Made by a program: the position numbers and the translations under genes
Source: Streptomyces capillispiralis
GTDB taxonomy: Bacteria; Actinomycetota; Actinomycetes; Streptomycetales; Streptomycetaceae
Direction: 5' to 3'
Assembly (NCBI RefSeq): GCF_007829875.1
Contig: NZ_VIWV01000001.1
Coordinates: 7,576,001 to 7,640,000 of the forward strand
Length of the DNA stretch: 64,000 nt
Notes under the pieces: model-generated
The model's database searches: none
Told to the model about the DNA's origin: nothing
Seen by the model: the letters and a program-made list of their open reading frames with translations, nothing else
Shown here: piece after piece, positions 15,949 to 24,993 of the stretch
Numbering within the stretch: position 1 is the stretch's first letter
How the letters are laid out: every line of letters begins with the position of its first letter

Positions 15949-16743
15949 ATGGCCGTACCACCCGAAGGGGCCCCTTGCTGGGCCGATGCGATGTTCAACG
16001 ACATCGAGGGAGCCAAGAGCTTCTACGCGGACGTCCTCGGCTGGACCTTCGGCGGGACGTCGTCGGAGTTCGGGGACTACACCGAGGCCTACGCCGACGG
16101 CCGACCGGTGGCGGCCGTCGTACCGCCCATGCCCGGCCAGGAGGGCACCTCGCAGTGGTGCCTGTACTTCGCGGCGCGGGACGCCGCGGCGACCGCCGCC
16201 CGGATCCGGGACAACGGCGGCGAGCTGCTGATGGAGCCGATGCGGGTGGGCGACCTCGGCACCATGTGCCTGGCGCGCGACCCCGGCGGGGTCCTCTTCG
16301 GCCTGTGGCAGGCCGGCACGCACGAGGGCTTCGGCGCGGTCGCCGAGCCGGGCGCGTACTGCTGGGCGGAGGTCTTCACCCGTGAACCGGAGAAGTCCGA
16401 CGCGTTCTTCCCCGCCGTCTTCTCCTACCGCCCGAGGCGGCTCGAGGGCGTCGAGGACTTCCGCGTCTACGACCTGGGGGAGCGCAGCGTCCTCGGCCGG
16501 ATGAGGATGACGGACGACTTCCCGCCGGAGATGCCCCCCTACATCAACGTCTACTTCGCCGTGGGGGACTGCGACGAGGCGGTGGCCCGGGCGACCGCGC
16601 GGGGCGGGCTGCTGCGGTTCGGCCCGATGGACACGCCGTTCGGGCGGTTCGCCGGGATCAGCGACCCCCAGGGCGCGCACTTCTCGGTGATCGACATCAC
16701 GAAGCCCGTGGGCGACGTGCCGAGGACGACCGACGCGGACTGA
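15949..16743 (+). CDS. Two-domain VOC (glyoxalase-like) protein
   Basis: 264 residues, two tandem VOC modules: residues of about 5-120 (CWADAMFNDIEGAKSFYADVLGW to DPGGVLFGLWQ) and 125-260 (CWAEVFTREPEKSDAFFPAVF to DPQGAHFSVIDI). This layout matches the mycobacterial CFP30B-type proteins. The substrate is unknown. GGAGGG precedes the ATG at 15949. It appears to be a single transcription unit between the PhnB-like gene and rnhA. Confidence 0.85.
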   Translation: MAVPPEGAPCWADAMFNDIEGAKSFYADVLGWTFGGTSSEFGDYTEAYADGRPVAAVVPPMPGQEGTSQWCLYFAARDAAATAARIRDNGGELLMEPMRVGDLGTMCLARDPGGVLFGLWQAGTHEGFGAVAEPGAYCWAEVFTREPEKSDAFFPAVFSYRPRRLEGVEDFRVYDLGERSVLGRMRMTDDFPPEMPPYINVYFAVGDCDEAVARATARGGLLRFGPMDTPFGRFAGISDPQGAHFSVIDITKPVGDVPRTTDAD

Positions 16744-16795
16744 GCGGGGCTTCCCCCGGCCGGACACCCCGCCCGGCCATGGCATGATCGAGCAT

Positions 16796-17509
16796 ATGCG
16801 TGAACGTGTTGTCGCCGCGTGCGACGGGGCTTCGAAGGGGAACCCCGGGCCCGCCGGCTGGGCCTGGGTGGTCGCCGATGCGTCCGAGACGCCGGTCCGC
16901 TGGGAGGCGGGGGCCCTCGGCAGGGCCACCAACAACGTCGCCGAACTCACCGCCCTGGAGCGGCTGCTCGCGGCGACCGACCCCGCCGTACCGCTCGAGG
17001 TGCGGATGGACTCGCAGTACGCCATGAAGGCCGTCACCACCTGGCTGCCCGGCTGGAAGCGCAACGGCTGGCGCACGGCGGCCGGCAAGCCCGTCGCCAA
17101 CCAGGAACTCGTCGTCCGCATCGACGACCTCCTGCAGAACCGCACGGTCGAGTTCCGCTACGTCCCCGCCCACCAGGTCGACGGCGACCGGCTCAACGAC
17201 TTCGCCGACCGCGCCGCCAGCCAGGCCGCCACCGCGCAGGAGAACGCCGGCAGCGAGCAGGGCTCGCCCGAACCGCCGCCCGCCCCGGACCGCCCGGCCG
17301 GCGGCGCGGCGAAGCGCGGACCGAGCGGCGCGGCGAAGCGCGGATCCGGCGGCGCCAAGGCGTCCCGGGCGCGCGGCGGCGCCTCCTCCCGCACGATCAA
17401 GGCCAAGTTCCCCGGCCGCTGCCCGTGCGGACGGTCCTACGCGGCCGGTGAGCCCATCGCCAGGAACGACAAGGGCTGGGGCCACCCCGAGTGCGCCCGG
17501 GCGGCCTGA
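16796..17509 (+). CDS. rnhA: Ribonuclease HI with C-terminal Cys-containing extension
   Basis: 237 residues. The RNase H core carries the four acidic residues: Asp in ACDGASKGNPGPAGW, Glu in NNVAELTAL, Asp in MDSQYAMKAV, and Asp in DRLNDFADRAA. It removes RNA from RNA-DNA hybrids. A Pro/Gly/Ala/Lys-rich linker (about residues 145-200) leads to a small C-terminal module, GRCPCGRSYAAGEPIAR to GWGHPEC, with three Cys and one His that could bind zinc. The start is ATG at 16796 or 16784; neither has a clear ribosome site. Confidence 0.88.
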   Translation: MRERVVAACDGASKGNPGPAGWAWVVADASETPVRWEAGALGRATNNVAELTALERLLAATDPAVPLEVRMDSQYAMKAVTTWLPGWKRNGWRTAAGKPVANQELVVRIDDLLQNRTVEFRYVPAHQVDGDRLNDFADRAASQAATAQENAGSEQGSPEPPPAPDRPAGGAAKRGPSGAAKRGSGGAKASRARGGASSRTIKAKFPGRCPCGRSYAAGEPIARNDKGWGHPECARAA

Positions 17510-17582
17510 CCCGCACGTGGGACGCGCCGTCCGGGGGAGGAGCGGCGCGCCGGCCGGTCCCGGCGGATGACAGACTGACGCC

Positions 17583-18566
17583 ATGGACGAGCGCACATTC
17601 GACAGGTCTGGTCAGCACGCCTCCGTGGTCGGTCTCGGCACGTGGCAACTCGGGGCGGACTGGGGCGACGTCGACGACAAGGAAGCCCTCGCGGTCCTGG
17701 AGACCGCGGCCGAGTCGGGGGTCACCTTCTTCGACACCGCCGACGTCTACGGCGACGGACGCAGCGAGCAGACCATCGCCTCCTTCCTGAGCGGGCGGCC
17801 CGACCTGCACGTGCTGGTCGCCACCAAGATGGGCCGCCGGGTCGACCAGATCCCGGAGAACTACGTCCTGGACAACTTCCGCGCCTGGAACGACCGCTCG
17901 CGCCGCAACCTCGGCGTCGACCGCCTCGACCTGGTGCAGCTGCACTGCCCGCCGACCCCCGTCTACTCCACCGACGAGGTGTTCGACGCCCTCGACACCC
18001 TGGTGGAGGAGGAGCGGATCGCCGCCTACGGCGTCAGCGTGGAGACCTGCGCCGAGGCGCTCACCGCGATCGCCCGGCCGAACGTGGCGAGCGTGCAGAT
18101 CATCCTCAACCCGTTCCGCATGAAGCCCCTGCGCGAGGTGCTGCCCGCCGCCCGCGCGGCCGGCGTCGGCATCATCGCCCGCGTCCCGCTGGCCTCCGGA
18201 CTTTTGTCCGGCAAGTACACCAAGGACACCGTCTTCCCGGAGAACGACCACCGCACCTACAACCGGCACGGCGAGTCCTTCGACCAGGGCGAGACCTTCT
18301 CCGGCGTCGACTACGCGACCGGCGTCGAGGCCGCCGCCGAGTTCGCCGCGCTCGCCCCCGAGGGGTACACCCCCGCCCAGCTGGCGCTGCGCTGGATCAT
18401 CCAGCAGCCCGGCGTCACCACCGTCATCCCCGGCGCCCGCTCCCCCGAACAGGCCCGCGCCAACGCGACCGCCGCCCGGCTGCCGGAGCTGTCCGGGGCG
18501 ACGCTCACGGCGATCGGGGACCTCTACGAGCGGCGGATCAAGGCCCAGGTGGAGAGCCGCTGGTAA
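17583..18566 (+). CDS. Aldo/keto reductase
   Basis: 327 residues. Catalytic positions: Asp in TFFDTADVYGDGRSE, Tyr of DVYG, Lys in LVATKMGRR, and His in LVQLHCPP. The C-terminus has the NADPH phosphate-binding segment TTVIPGARSPEQARANATAA. It probably reduces aldehydes or ketones; the substrate is not predictable. The ATG at 17583 lacks a good ribosome site and may be translated from a leaderless or short-leader message. A rare CTT-TTG pair near 18201 is slightly unusual for this genome. Confidence 0.92.
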   Translation: MDERTFDRSGQHASVVGLGTWQLGADWGDVDDKEALAVLETAAESGVTFFDTADVYGDGRSEQTIASFLSGRPDLHVLVATKMGRRVDQIPENYVLDNFRAWNDRSRRNLGVDRLDLVQLHCPPTPVYSTDEVFDALDTLVEEERIAAYGVSVETCAEALTAIARPNVASVQIILNPFRMKPLREVLPAARAAGVGIIARVPLASGLLSGKYTKDTVFPENDHRTYNRHGESFDQGETFSGVDYATGVEAAAEFAALAPEGYTPAQLALRWIIQQPGVTTVIPGARSPEQARANATAARLPELSGATLTAIGDLYERRIKAQVESRW

Positions 18567-18655
18567 CGGCCCGGACGCGGCCGGCCGGGGGAGGACGGCG
18601 GCTTTCTGGGCACCCGGCGTGGGACGTATGGACGACGCACACCCGGGAGGCACCC

Positions 18656-19153
18656 GTGTCGGACGCGGAGCGGGGCGAGACCAGGCGCAGGGGACGCAAC
18701 GAGACGGAGGAGGAGAGAGCGGACCGGATGTGGCAGGAGCTCATCCAGGAGGTCCGCGTCGCCCAGATGGGCGTGCAGATCCTGTTCGGATTCCTGCTGA
18801 CCGTGGTGTTCACCCCGACGTACGCCACCCTGTCCGACACGGACCAGGCCATCTACATCGTGACGGTGGTGCTGGGCGCCTGCGCCACCGGCGCCCTCAT
18901 CGGACCGGTGTCACTGCACCGCCTCGTCTCCGGACGGCGCATCAAACCGCAGGCGGTGCGGTGGGCCTCCCGGCTCACCCTGCTCGGCCTGCTGCTGCTG
19001 CTCGCCACCACCAGCGCCTCGCTGCTGCTCATCCTGCGCGTGGCCACCGACGACGACTCCGTGCCGTACCTGGTCGCAGGAGTGGTGTGCTGGTACCTGC
19101 TGTGCTGGTTCGGGCTGCCGATGTGGACCCGGCACCGTCACACGACCCGGTGA
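18656..19153 (+). CDS. DUF6328 family membrane protein
   Basis: 165 residues from the GTG at 18656 with GGGAGG at 18645-18650. An acidic, Arg-rich N-terminus (SDAERGETRRRGRNETEEERADRM) is followed by four hydrophobic segments: MGVQILFGFLLTVVFTPTY, IYIVTVVLGACATGALIGP, LTLLGLLLLLATTSASLLLIL and YLVAGVVCWYLLCWFGL. This matches small actinobacterial DUF6328 proteins; function unknown. It is convergent with the SsgA-like gene, with a terminator hairpin between. Confidence 0.82.
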   Translation: MSDAERGETRRRGRNETEEERADRMWQELIQEVRVAQMGVQILFGFLLTVVFTPTYATLSDTDQAIYIVTVVLGACATGALIGPVSLHRLVSGRRIKPQAVRWASRLTLLGLLLLLATTSASLLLILRVATDDDSVPYLVAGVVCWYLLCWFGLPMWTRHRHTTR

Positions 19154-19154
19154 C

Positions 19155-19179
19155 GGCGGGCGGGCCCGGGCCGCCCGCC
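19155..19179. terminator. Bidirectional terminator hairpin
   Basis: GGCGGGCGG (19155-19163) and CCGCCCGCC (19171-19179) form a perfect 9-bp stem with a 7-base loop, one base after the DUF6328 stop and 13 bases before the SsgA-like stop on the other strand. Confidence 0.7.
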
Positions 19180-19191
19180 CGCGGCCCGGCC

Positions 19192-19617
19192 TCAGCTCCC
19201 GGCGAGGACGTCCGCGAGGAAGTCGTCGACCCGGACCTCCTCGCACCCCGGCGCGACCAGCCTGCGGGTCTCGTGCAGGAACTCGCCGACCGTCTCGGCC
19301 CAGGCGAACACCACCGCGTGGTGCCGGCCGCCGTCGGCGTGCGCCTCGCCGAGGAACTCCATCCGCAGCTCCCGCCCCACGCCCCGGGACTCCGGACGCA
19401 GCCGCACGTCCCCGAGCCCGACCGGGCGGGTGAGCCCCTCGGTGACCATCTCCCGGTCCAGCTGCCAGCGCGCGAGGACGCGGCCGTCGTGGCTGAAGAC
19501 GATGGTGACGGCGAACGGGTCGGACGGGTCGTAGCTCAGGTGGGCGAGTACGGGAAAGCGGTCCGCGTCGCCCGCCTGGAGCTCCACCACCAGGGTCTTG
19601 TGCACGAACGAGTTCAC
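19192..19617 (-). CDS. SsgA-like (SALP) sporulation/cell-division protein
   Basis: 141 residues with the SALP pattern: VHKTLVVELQAGDADRFPVLAHLSYDPSDPFAVTIVF, DGRVLARWQLDREMVTEGL, GLGDVRL, and AWAETVGEFLHETRRLV. SALPs are found in sporulating actinomycetes and steer septum siting, peptidoglycan synthesis and spore maturation. GTG start at 19617 with GGAGG six bases upstream. Which SALP (SsgA to SsgG) cannot be decided from sequence alone. Confidence 0.88.
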   Translation of the reverse strand: MNSFVHKTLVVELQAGDADRFPVLAHLSYDPSDPFAVTIVFSHDGRVLARWQLDREMVTEGLTRPVGLGDVRLRPESRGVGRELRMEFLGEAHADGGRHHAVVFAWAETVGEFLHETRRLVAPGCEEVRVDDFLADVLAGS

Positions 19618-19723
19618 GAGAGGCCTCCGGGAAGTACGGCGTAGAGCCCTCTAGTACCCCGCATCCACGCAAGATGCTCGGCTCTCTGGGTGAATCACTC
19701 GCGCCCCGGGCCCGCCCCCGGCG

Positions 19724-20695
19724 TCAGCCGAACGCCTCCCGCAGCGCCGGCAGCAGCGTCTTCTCCGACCAGTCCAGGTAACGCGGCTGGGACTCGCCGC
19801 CGATCTGGACCAGGGCGATCTCGGTGAAGCCGGCCTCGGCGTAAGGGCGTACGGCCTCGACGAAGTCCGCCGGGTCGCTGCCGCACGGGATGGACGCGGC
19901 GACGTCGTCGGGCCGCACGAACCGGGTCGCCGCCTCGAAGGAGGCCGGATGCGGCAGCTCGGAATTGACCTTCCAGCCGTTGCCGAACCAGCGGAACTGG
20001 GCGTGGGCGCGTTCGACGGCCGCGTCCCGGTCGGGGTCGTAGCAGACCGGCAGCTGCCCCACCCGGGGCTTGCCCCGCCCGCCGTGCCGGTCGAAGGAGT
20101 CGAGCAGCTCCGCCTCCGGCTCCGTGGCGATCACCAGGTCGGCGAGCCGGCCCGCGAGGGCGCAGGAACGCTCCCCGGACACCGCGATGCCGATCGGCGG
20201 CGGCTGGTCCGGCAGGTCCCACAGCCGGGCCGACTCGACGTCGAAGTGGGTGCCCCGGTGGTTCACATGGCCGCCCTCGAACAGGGCCCGGATGATGCCC
20301 ACCGCCTCCTCGAGCATCTCGTGCCGCACGTCCACGGACGGCCAGCCGCCGCCCACCACGTGCTCGTTGAGGTTCTCCCCGGAACCGAGCCCCAGCCGGA
20401 ACCGGCCCTCGGACAGCAACTGAAGGGTCGCCGCCTTCTGCGCCACCACCGCCGGGTGGTAGCGGAACGTCGGACACGTCACATACGTCATCAGCGGAAT
20501 CCGCGAGGTGGCCTGCGCGGCGGCGCCGAGCACGCTCCAGGCGTACGGCGAGTGCCCCTGCGACCCCAGCCACGGGAAGTAGTGGTCGGAGGTCACCGAG
20601 AAGTCGAAGCCCGCCTCCTCCGCCCGCACCACATGGTCGACCAGCTCACGGGGCCCGGCCTGCTCGGTCATCATCGTGTATCCGATACGCGCCAT
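19724..20695 (-). CDS. LLM-class F420-dependent oxidoreductase
   Basis: 323 residues from the ATG at 20695 (MARIGYTMMTEQAGPRELVDHVVRAEE). Luciferase-like TIM barrel of the F420-dependent group (TSDHYFPWLGSQGHSPYAWSVLGAAAQAT, TCPTFRYHPAVVAQKAATL, RLGLGSGENLNEHV, ERSCALAGRLADLVIAT). It is close to the TIGR03557 subfamily, which includes F420-dependent glucose-6-phosphate dehydrogenase relatives. It starts back-to-back with the serine hydrolase gene with only 73 bases between. Confidence 0.9.
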   Translation of the reverse strand: MARIGYTMMTEQAGPRELVDHVVRAEEAGFDFSVTSDHYFPWLGSQGHSPYAWSVLGAAAQATSRIPLMTYVTCPTFRYHPAVVAQKAATLQLLSEGRFRLGLGSGENLNEHVVGGGWPSVDVRHEMLEEAVGIIRALFEGGHVNHRGTHFDVESARLWDLPDQPPPIGIAVSGERSCALAGRLADLVIATEPEAELLDSFDRHGGRGKPRVGQLPVCYDPDRDAAVERAHAQFRWFGNGWKVNSELPHPASFEAATRFVRPDDVAASIPCGSDPADFVEAVRPYAEAGFTEIALVQIGGESQPRYLDWSEKTLLPALREAFG

Positions 20696-20768
20696 GAAGC
20701 CCGGGTCCCCGCACGGGGACGGGGAAAACGACGGATCACCCGCCCGGCCCACGGGGCAGGATGCCCCC

Positions 20769-22307
20769 ATGACCACCCGCCCGCTCCCCACCGCCGCCCC
20801 CGCCGACCAGGGTGTGGACGCCGCCGGTGTCCACGCCTTCCTCGACGCCCTCGAAGCCGACCCGGACATCGAGCCGCACAGCCTGATGATCCTGCGCCAC
20901 GGCCGGGTCGTGGCCTCCGGCTGGTGGGCGCCGTACACCGCCGCGCGCCCGCACCTGCTGTACTCGCTCAGCAAGAGCTTCACCGCCACCGCCGCGGCGC
21001 TCGCCGAGGCGGAGGGGCTGATCGACTTCGACGCCCCGGTGCTCTCGTACTTCCCGGAGTTCGAGGCCGGCATCACCGACCCGCGCAGCCGGGCGATGCT
21101 GGTCCGGCACGTGGCGTCCATGGCCAGCGGGCACGAGAGCGAGACCGTCGACGCCGCGTTCGGCACCGACCCCGCCGAACCCGTGCGCGGTTTCCTCCTC
21201 CAGCCGCCGCAGCGCGACCCGGGCACCGTCTTCGCCTACAACCAGCCCTGCACGTACACGCTCGGCGCGATCGTGCAGCGGGTCACCGGGCAGTCGCTCA
21301 CCGCCTACCTGCGGCCCCGGATCCTCGACCCGCTGGGCATCGGCGAGGCGCTGTGGCTGCGGGACCGCGCCGGACGGGAGATCGGCTTCAGCGGACTGCA
21401 CGCCGCCACCGACGCCGTCGCGCGGTTCGGCCTGCTGTACCTGAACGACGGGGTGTGGCGGGGCGAGCGGCTGCTGCCCGCGGGGTGGGCGGCCCGCGCC
21501 GCCCGCCCGCGCGTGGCGACCGCCGGCGCCATGGGGGCGGACGACCGGCCGGACTGGGACCTCGGCTACGGCTACCAGTTCTGGGCGTCCCGCCACGGAT
21601 TCCGGGGCGACGGCGCGTACGGGCAGTACTGCCTGGTGCTGCCCGAGCACGACGCGGTGATCGCCGCGACGACGGCGACCGAGCGGATGCAGGAGTACCT
21701 GGATTTGGTGTGGCGGCACCTCCTGCCCGCCTTCCGGCCCGGTCCGCTGTCCGGCCGGAAGGCCGAGGACAGCGCCCTGGGCGAGCGCCTGGAACGGCTC
21801 TCCCTGTCACCGGCCGCGGGCAGCCCCGCACCGCCGGAGCGGGCCGGCGACTGGTCCGGCGCCGCGTTCGCCCCGTCCGGCGGGATCCGCGCGGACCAGC
21901 CGGAACTGACGGGGGCCCGGGTCACGGCGGACACCGACGGCGGCTGGACGCTGAGCCTGACCGACGGCGGCCACCGGCTCGACGTGCGGCCGGGCGGGCC
22001 GGCCTGGACCGTCTCCGAACAGCCCTTCCCCACGGCCGTGAGCGGCGGCTGGACCGATGCCGACACCCTCGCCGTCGACGTCCTGTTCCTGGAGACGCCC
22101 CACCGCCTGCGCGTCACCTGCTCCCTCGGCGCCCGTACCGTCACCGCCCGCTGGCTCACCCGGCCGCTGCACGGTCCGCGCCTGCGCGCGCTGCGCGCCC
22201 CGCGCGACTCAGTCCGTACCGGGCCGGAACGTCCGCAGGAAGGTGCGCAGCGCCTCCCGGCCGGCGGGTTCCTCCCAGCCGTCGGCCGGGGTGGTCCAGC
22301 GCAGTGA
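20769..22307 (+). CDS. Class C beta-lactamase-fold serine hydrolase
   Basis: 512 residues from the ATG at 20769. The SxxK motif is LYSLSKSFT (near residue 75) and the YxN motif is FAYNQPCTY (near residue 158); a DDRPDWDLGYGYQFW region lies near the expected third motif. Residues of about 370-480 form a beta-rich C-terminal extension. No signal peptide is visible, so it is probably a cytosolic esterase or peptidase rather than a resistance enzyme. The last 99 bases overlap the 3' end of the convergent pseudokinase gene; the tail after RTGPERPQ is low-complexity and may be a secondary extension. Confidence 0.88.
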   Translation: MTTRPLPTAAPADQGVDAAGVHAFLDALEADPDIEPHSLMILRHGRVVASGWWAPYTAARPHLLYSLSKSFTATAAALAEAEGLIDFDAPVLSYFPEFEAGITDPRSRAMLVRHVASMASGHESETVDAAFGTDPAEPVRGFLLQPPQRDPGTVFAYNQPCTYTLGAIVQRVTGQSLTAYLRPRILDPLGIGEALWLRDRAGREIGFSGLHAATDAVARFGLLYLNDGVWRGERLLPAGWAARAARPRVATAGAMGADDRPDWDLGYGYQFWASRHGFRGDGAYGQYCLVLPEHDAVIAATTATERMQEYLDLVWRHLLPAFRPGPLSGRKAEDSALGERLERLSLSPAAGSPAPPERAGDWSGAAFAPSGGIRADQPELTGARVTADTDGGWTLSLTDGGHRLDVRPGGPAWTVSEQPFPTAVSGGWTDADTLAVDVLFLETPHRLRVTCSLGARTVTARWLTRPLHGPRLRALRAPRDSVRTGPERPQEGAQRLPAGGFLPAVGRGGPAQ

Positions 22308-23801
22308 GAAGCCGCGCCCGCCGCCCAGCAGGAACCCGCGGCCGAAGGTGCGCACGCGGGTGCCGTCGGCCGTGGCGTACCACTCCATGTCGGCGGCCTC
22401 GTGCCCCAGGTACGTGGTCGCCCGGATCCCGCCGATCCGCTCGTAGCCGCCGGACCGTTCCAGAGCGGGCTCCACGTCGTCCCGCCACACGGCCACGGCG
22501 TCCGCTCCCACCCGCTCGCTGTAGGTGACGGCGAGGGTGCGCGGATCCCCGTCGGCGCCGAAGGTGACGCGGTACGCCAGGCCGGCCACGCGCGAGGTGT
22601 CCCGCCGCTCCCAGCCCGCGGGCAGCGCGACGGAGAAGCCCTCCGGTGCGCGCACCGTGCGGTAGCCGGGCGGGAGGCCGCCCCCGCCCGACGGGGGCGG
22701 AGCGGACGGCGGGGCCGTGCCCCGGTCGCCCGGCTCGTCCCGCCCGTCGCCCGCCGGGCCGGAACCGGCCGGTGCGGAGGCCGACGCCGGCGGCGCGTCG
22801 GCGGCGGCACCGGCCCCGGTACCGGGCAGCCCCCGTGACGCGCCGAGCACGGCGACCGCGACGGTCACGACGGCCAGCGCGGTGCCGAGCGCCACGGCCC
22901 GCCGGCCGGGCCCCGTTCCCGCGCTCCGCACGCCCGCGAGGTGGCCGCCGCGCAGCCGGGGGCCCGGCATCCCCGCCGGGGCGGCACCGGGATCCCCGCT
23001 CAGCACCCGGACGAGGACCCCGCGGACCACCTGGCGGGTGAGCCGCTCCCGCGGGTCCTTGCGCAACAGCCCCTGGACGACCCGGGTCAGCGGACCGGAG
23101 CGCACGGGGGCGCGCGGCGGCAGCCGGTCCACGCCCTTCAGTGTGGCCCGGGGCCGGCCGCGCTCCCGGAACGGCGGACGACCCTCGAGCATCGTGTAGA
23201 GGATCGCGCCGAGCGCCCACAGGTCCGCCGCCGGTCCGGCCCGCTCGCCGCGCGCCTGCTCCGGAGCGGCGTACGACGGCGCCGTGAGCCGGGGTGCCTC
23301 CGTGGCGCCGGCCAGGCCGTACCCCGTGACGACGACGGGGCCGTCCGGGCGCACGAACACCTGGCCGGGGCTGAGTTCGCCGTGCGGGAGACCGCCGGCG
23401 TGCCCGGCGTCCAGGACGTCGAGCAGCTCCAGCGCGATGCGCGCGGCCCGCACGCAGTCGAAGGTGCCCTGCTCCGCGAGGAGTTCGTCGAGCGGTGTGC
23501 CGTCGATCCAGGCGGTGACCGTCCACAGGAAGCCGTCCTCGACGACACTGTCGACGACGGTGGCGGTCCGGCCGGGGCACAGCCGGGACATGTCCTCGGC
23601 CGCCCGCAGGACGCGGGAGGGCGCGCGGCGGACGGCGTCACCGGCGTCCGGCGGCAGCCAGGTGCGGGTGGCCAGGCAGGGGCGGCCCGTCCACCCGTCG
23701 TCGGCGTACCAGCGGATGCGGTGGGTCTCGCGTTGGACGATCTCCACCAGCCGGTACCGTCCGGCGACCGACCGGTCTGTGGAGACGCGCGTCCTGCCCA
23801 T
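22209..23801 (-). CDS. Membrane-anchored Ser/Thr pseudokinase-like protein
   Basis: 530 residues from the ATG at 23801 (GAGGG six bases upstream). Residues of about 14-265 have a kinase-like fold (GRYRLVEIV, APSYAAPEQARGE, ADLWALGAILYTMLEGRPPF), but the catalytic residues are replaced: the VAIK Lys region reads LATRTW, HRDLKPxN reads HGELSPGQ, and DFG reads GYG. One transmembrane helix (about 300-322) leads to a Pro/Gly/Ser linker and a roughly 110-residue outer domain (YRTVRAPEGFSVALPAGWERRD). It is likely a pseudokinase sensor or scaffold. A longer frame from 23873 adds an unsupported N-terminus. Confidence 0.85.
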   Translation of the reverse strand: MGRTRVSTDRSVAGRYRLVEIVQRETHRIRWYADDGWTGRPCLATRTWLPPDAGDAVRRAPSRVLRAAEDMSRLCPGRTATVVDSVVEDGFLWTVTAWIDGTPLDELLAEQGTFDCVRAARIALELLDVLDAGHAGGLPHGELSPGQVFVRPDGPVVVTGYGLAGATEAPRLTAPSYAAPEQARGERAGPAADLWALGAILYTMLEGRPPFRERGRPRATLKGVDRLPPRAPVRSGPLTRVVQGLLRKDPRERLTRQVVRGVLVRVLSGDPGAAPAGMPGPRLRGGHLAGVRSAGTGPGRRAVALGTALAVVTVAVAVLGASRGLPGTGAGAAADAPPASASAPAGSGPAGDGRDEPGDRGTAPPSAPPPSGGGGLPPGYRTVRAPEGFSVALPAGWERRDTSRVAGLAYRVTFGADGDPRTLAVTYSERVGADAVAVWRDDVEPALERSGGYERIGGIRATTYLGHEAADMEWYATADGTRVRTFGRGFLLGGGRGFSLRWTTPADGWEEPAGREALRTFLRTFRPGTD

Positions 23802-23922
23802 GGCCATCCCTCGTCGCACCGCTGGTTCCCGCTCTTCCCTTGAGGTACGGGAAACCGGGCGGGGTCCGTTCAACGAGACGGCCGGCGGATGCGCCGACGG
23901 GAAGCGTTCCGGCCACGGGCGC

Positions 23923-24882
23923 TCAGCGCAGCGCGAAGTGCTCCGCCCAGGCGATCATGTCGCGGGTGGTGGCGTTGCCGCCGCACACCACCAGCCCGAT
24001 CCTGGCCTCCTCACCGACCCGCTCCCGGACCCGCCGCGCGGCGGGCAGCAGACAGCCGGCGGCCGGCTCGGCCCACACCTTGGCGTGGTCCGCGAGGTCG
24101 AGCGAGCCCTGCACCGCCTCCCGGTCCGGCACCACCAGCACCTCGTGGACCAGCGCCGAGACGTGCTCGTACGTCAGCTGCGACACGGCGGGGGCGCTCA
24201 GCGTGGAGACGATCGACGTCAGCTTCACCGGCACCGGGCCGCCCGCCGCCAGCGCCTCGGACATCGCCTGGGCGCCCTCCGTCTCCACGCCCCAGATCCG
24301 CACCCCGGGCCGCAGCGCCCGCAGCGCGGCCGCGACACCGGCGATCAGCCCGCCACCCCCGATGCTCACCAGGACGTCGGTCAGTTCACCGGCGTCCGCG
24401 GCGAACTCCAGGCCCACGGTGCCCTGTCCGGCGATCACCACCGGGTCGTCGAAGGGGTGGACCAGGGTCAGCCCCTCCTGCTGGAGCCGGGTCGTCATCG
24501 CGAAGGCGCCGTCCATGTCGTCGGTCAGCCGCACCGACGCGCCGGCGGACTCCGCGATCTCCACGGCCCGGACGGGCGCCGAGCGGGGCATCACCACCGT
24601 CGCCTTGACGTCGAGGGAGGCGGCCATGACCGCGAGCGCGATGCCGTGGTTGCCGCCGCTCACCGCCACCACCCCGGCGGCCCGCTCGGCCTCGCTCAGC
24701 GACAGCAGCTTCGCCGCCGCACCGCGCACCTTGAACGAGCCGGTGCGCTGCAACAGCTCCAGCTTCGCCGTGACCGGGACACCGAGCAGCGCCGACAGTC
24801 CGGGGCTCGGCACGGTCGGGGTCCGCACCACATGTCCGGCGATCCGCTCGGCCGCGGTTTCGATGCCGGCGATCTCGATCAC
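23923..24882 (-). CDS. PLP-dependent threonine/serine dehydratase family protein
   Basis: 319 residues from the GTG at 24882 (GGAGAGG eight bases upstream). The PLP Lys lies in RTGSFKVRGA; AVSGGNHG and SIGGGGLIAG form the phosphate-binding loops. Fold type II; probably deaminates a hydroxy amino acid or racemises serine. There is no ACT regulatory domain, so it is more like the catabolic or racemase-like group than IlvA. It follows the AIM24-like gene on the same strand, separated by a hairpin. Confidence 0.88.
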   Translation of the reverse strand: MIEIAGIETAAERIAGHVVRTPTVPSPGLSALLGVPVTAKLELLQRTGSFKVRGAAAKLLSLSEAERAAGVVAVSGGNHGIALAVMAASLDVKATVVMPRSAPVRAVEIAESAGASVRLTDDMDGAFAMTTRLQQEGLTLVHPFDDPVVIAGQGTVGLEFAADAGELTDVLVSIGGGGLIAGVAAALRALRPGVRIWGVETEGAQAMSEALAAGGPVPVKLTSIVSTLSAPAVSQLTYEHVSALVHEVLVVPDREAVQGSLDLADHAKVWAEPAAGCLLPAARRVRERVGEEARIGLVVCGGNATTRDMIAWAEHFALR

Positions 24883-24967
24883 GATCGTCACCTCTCCGGT
24901 CCGGGCGCGGTGAGGTGGTCCGCGCCTGGAGCCACCCTGACCCGGTGGAGCGGCCAAGGTCAACACG

Positions 24968-24991
24968 GGCCCCGGCCGGCGGGCCGGGGCC
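24968..24991 (-). terminator. Terminator of the AIM24-like gene
   Basis: GGCCCCGGCC (24968-24977) and GGCCGGGGCC (24982-24991): a perfect 10-bp stem with a 4-base loop, immediately after the AIM24-like stop in its direction of transcription. Confidence 0.65.
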
Positions 24992-24993
24992 GG

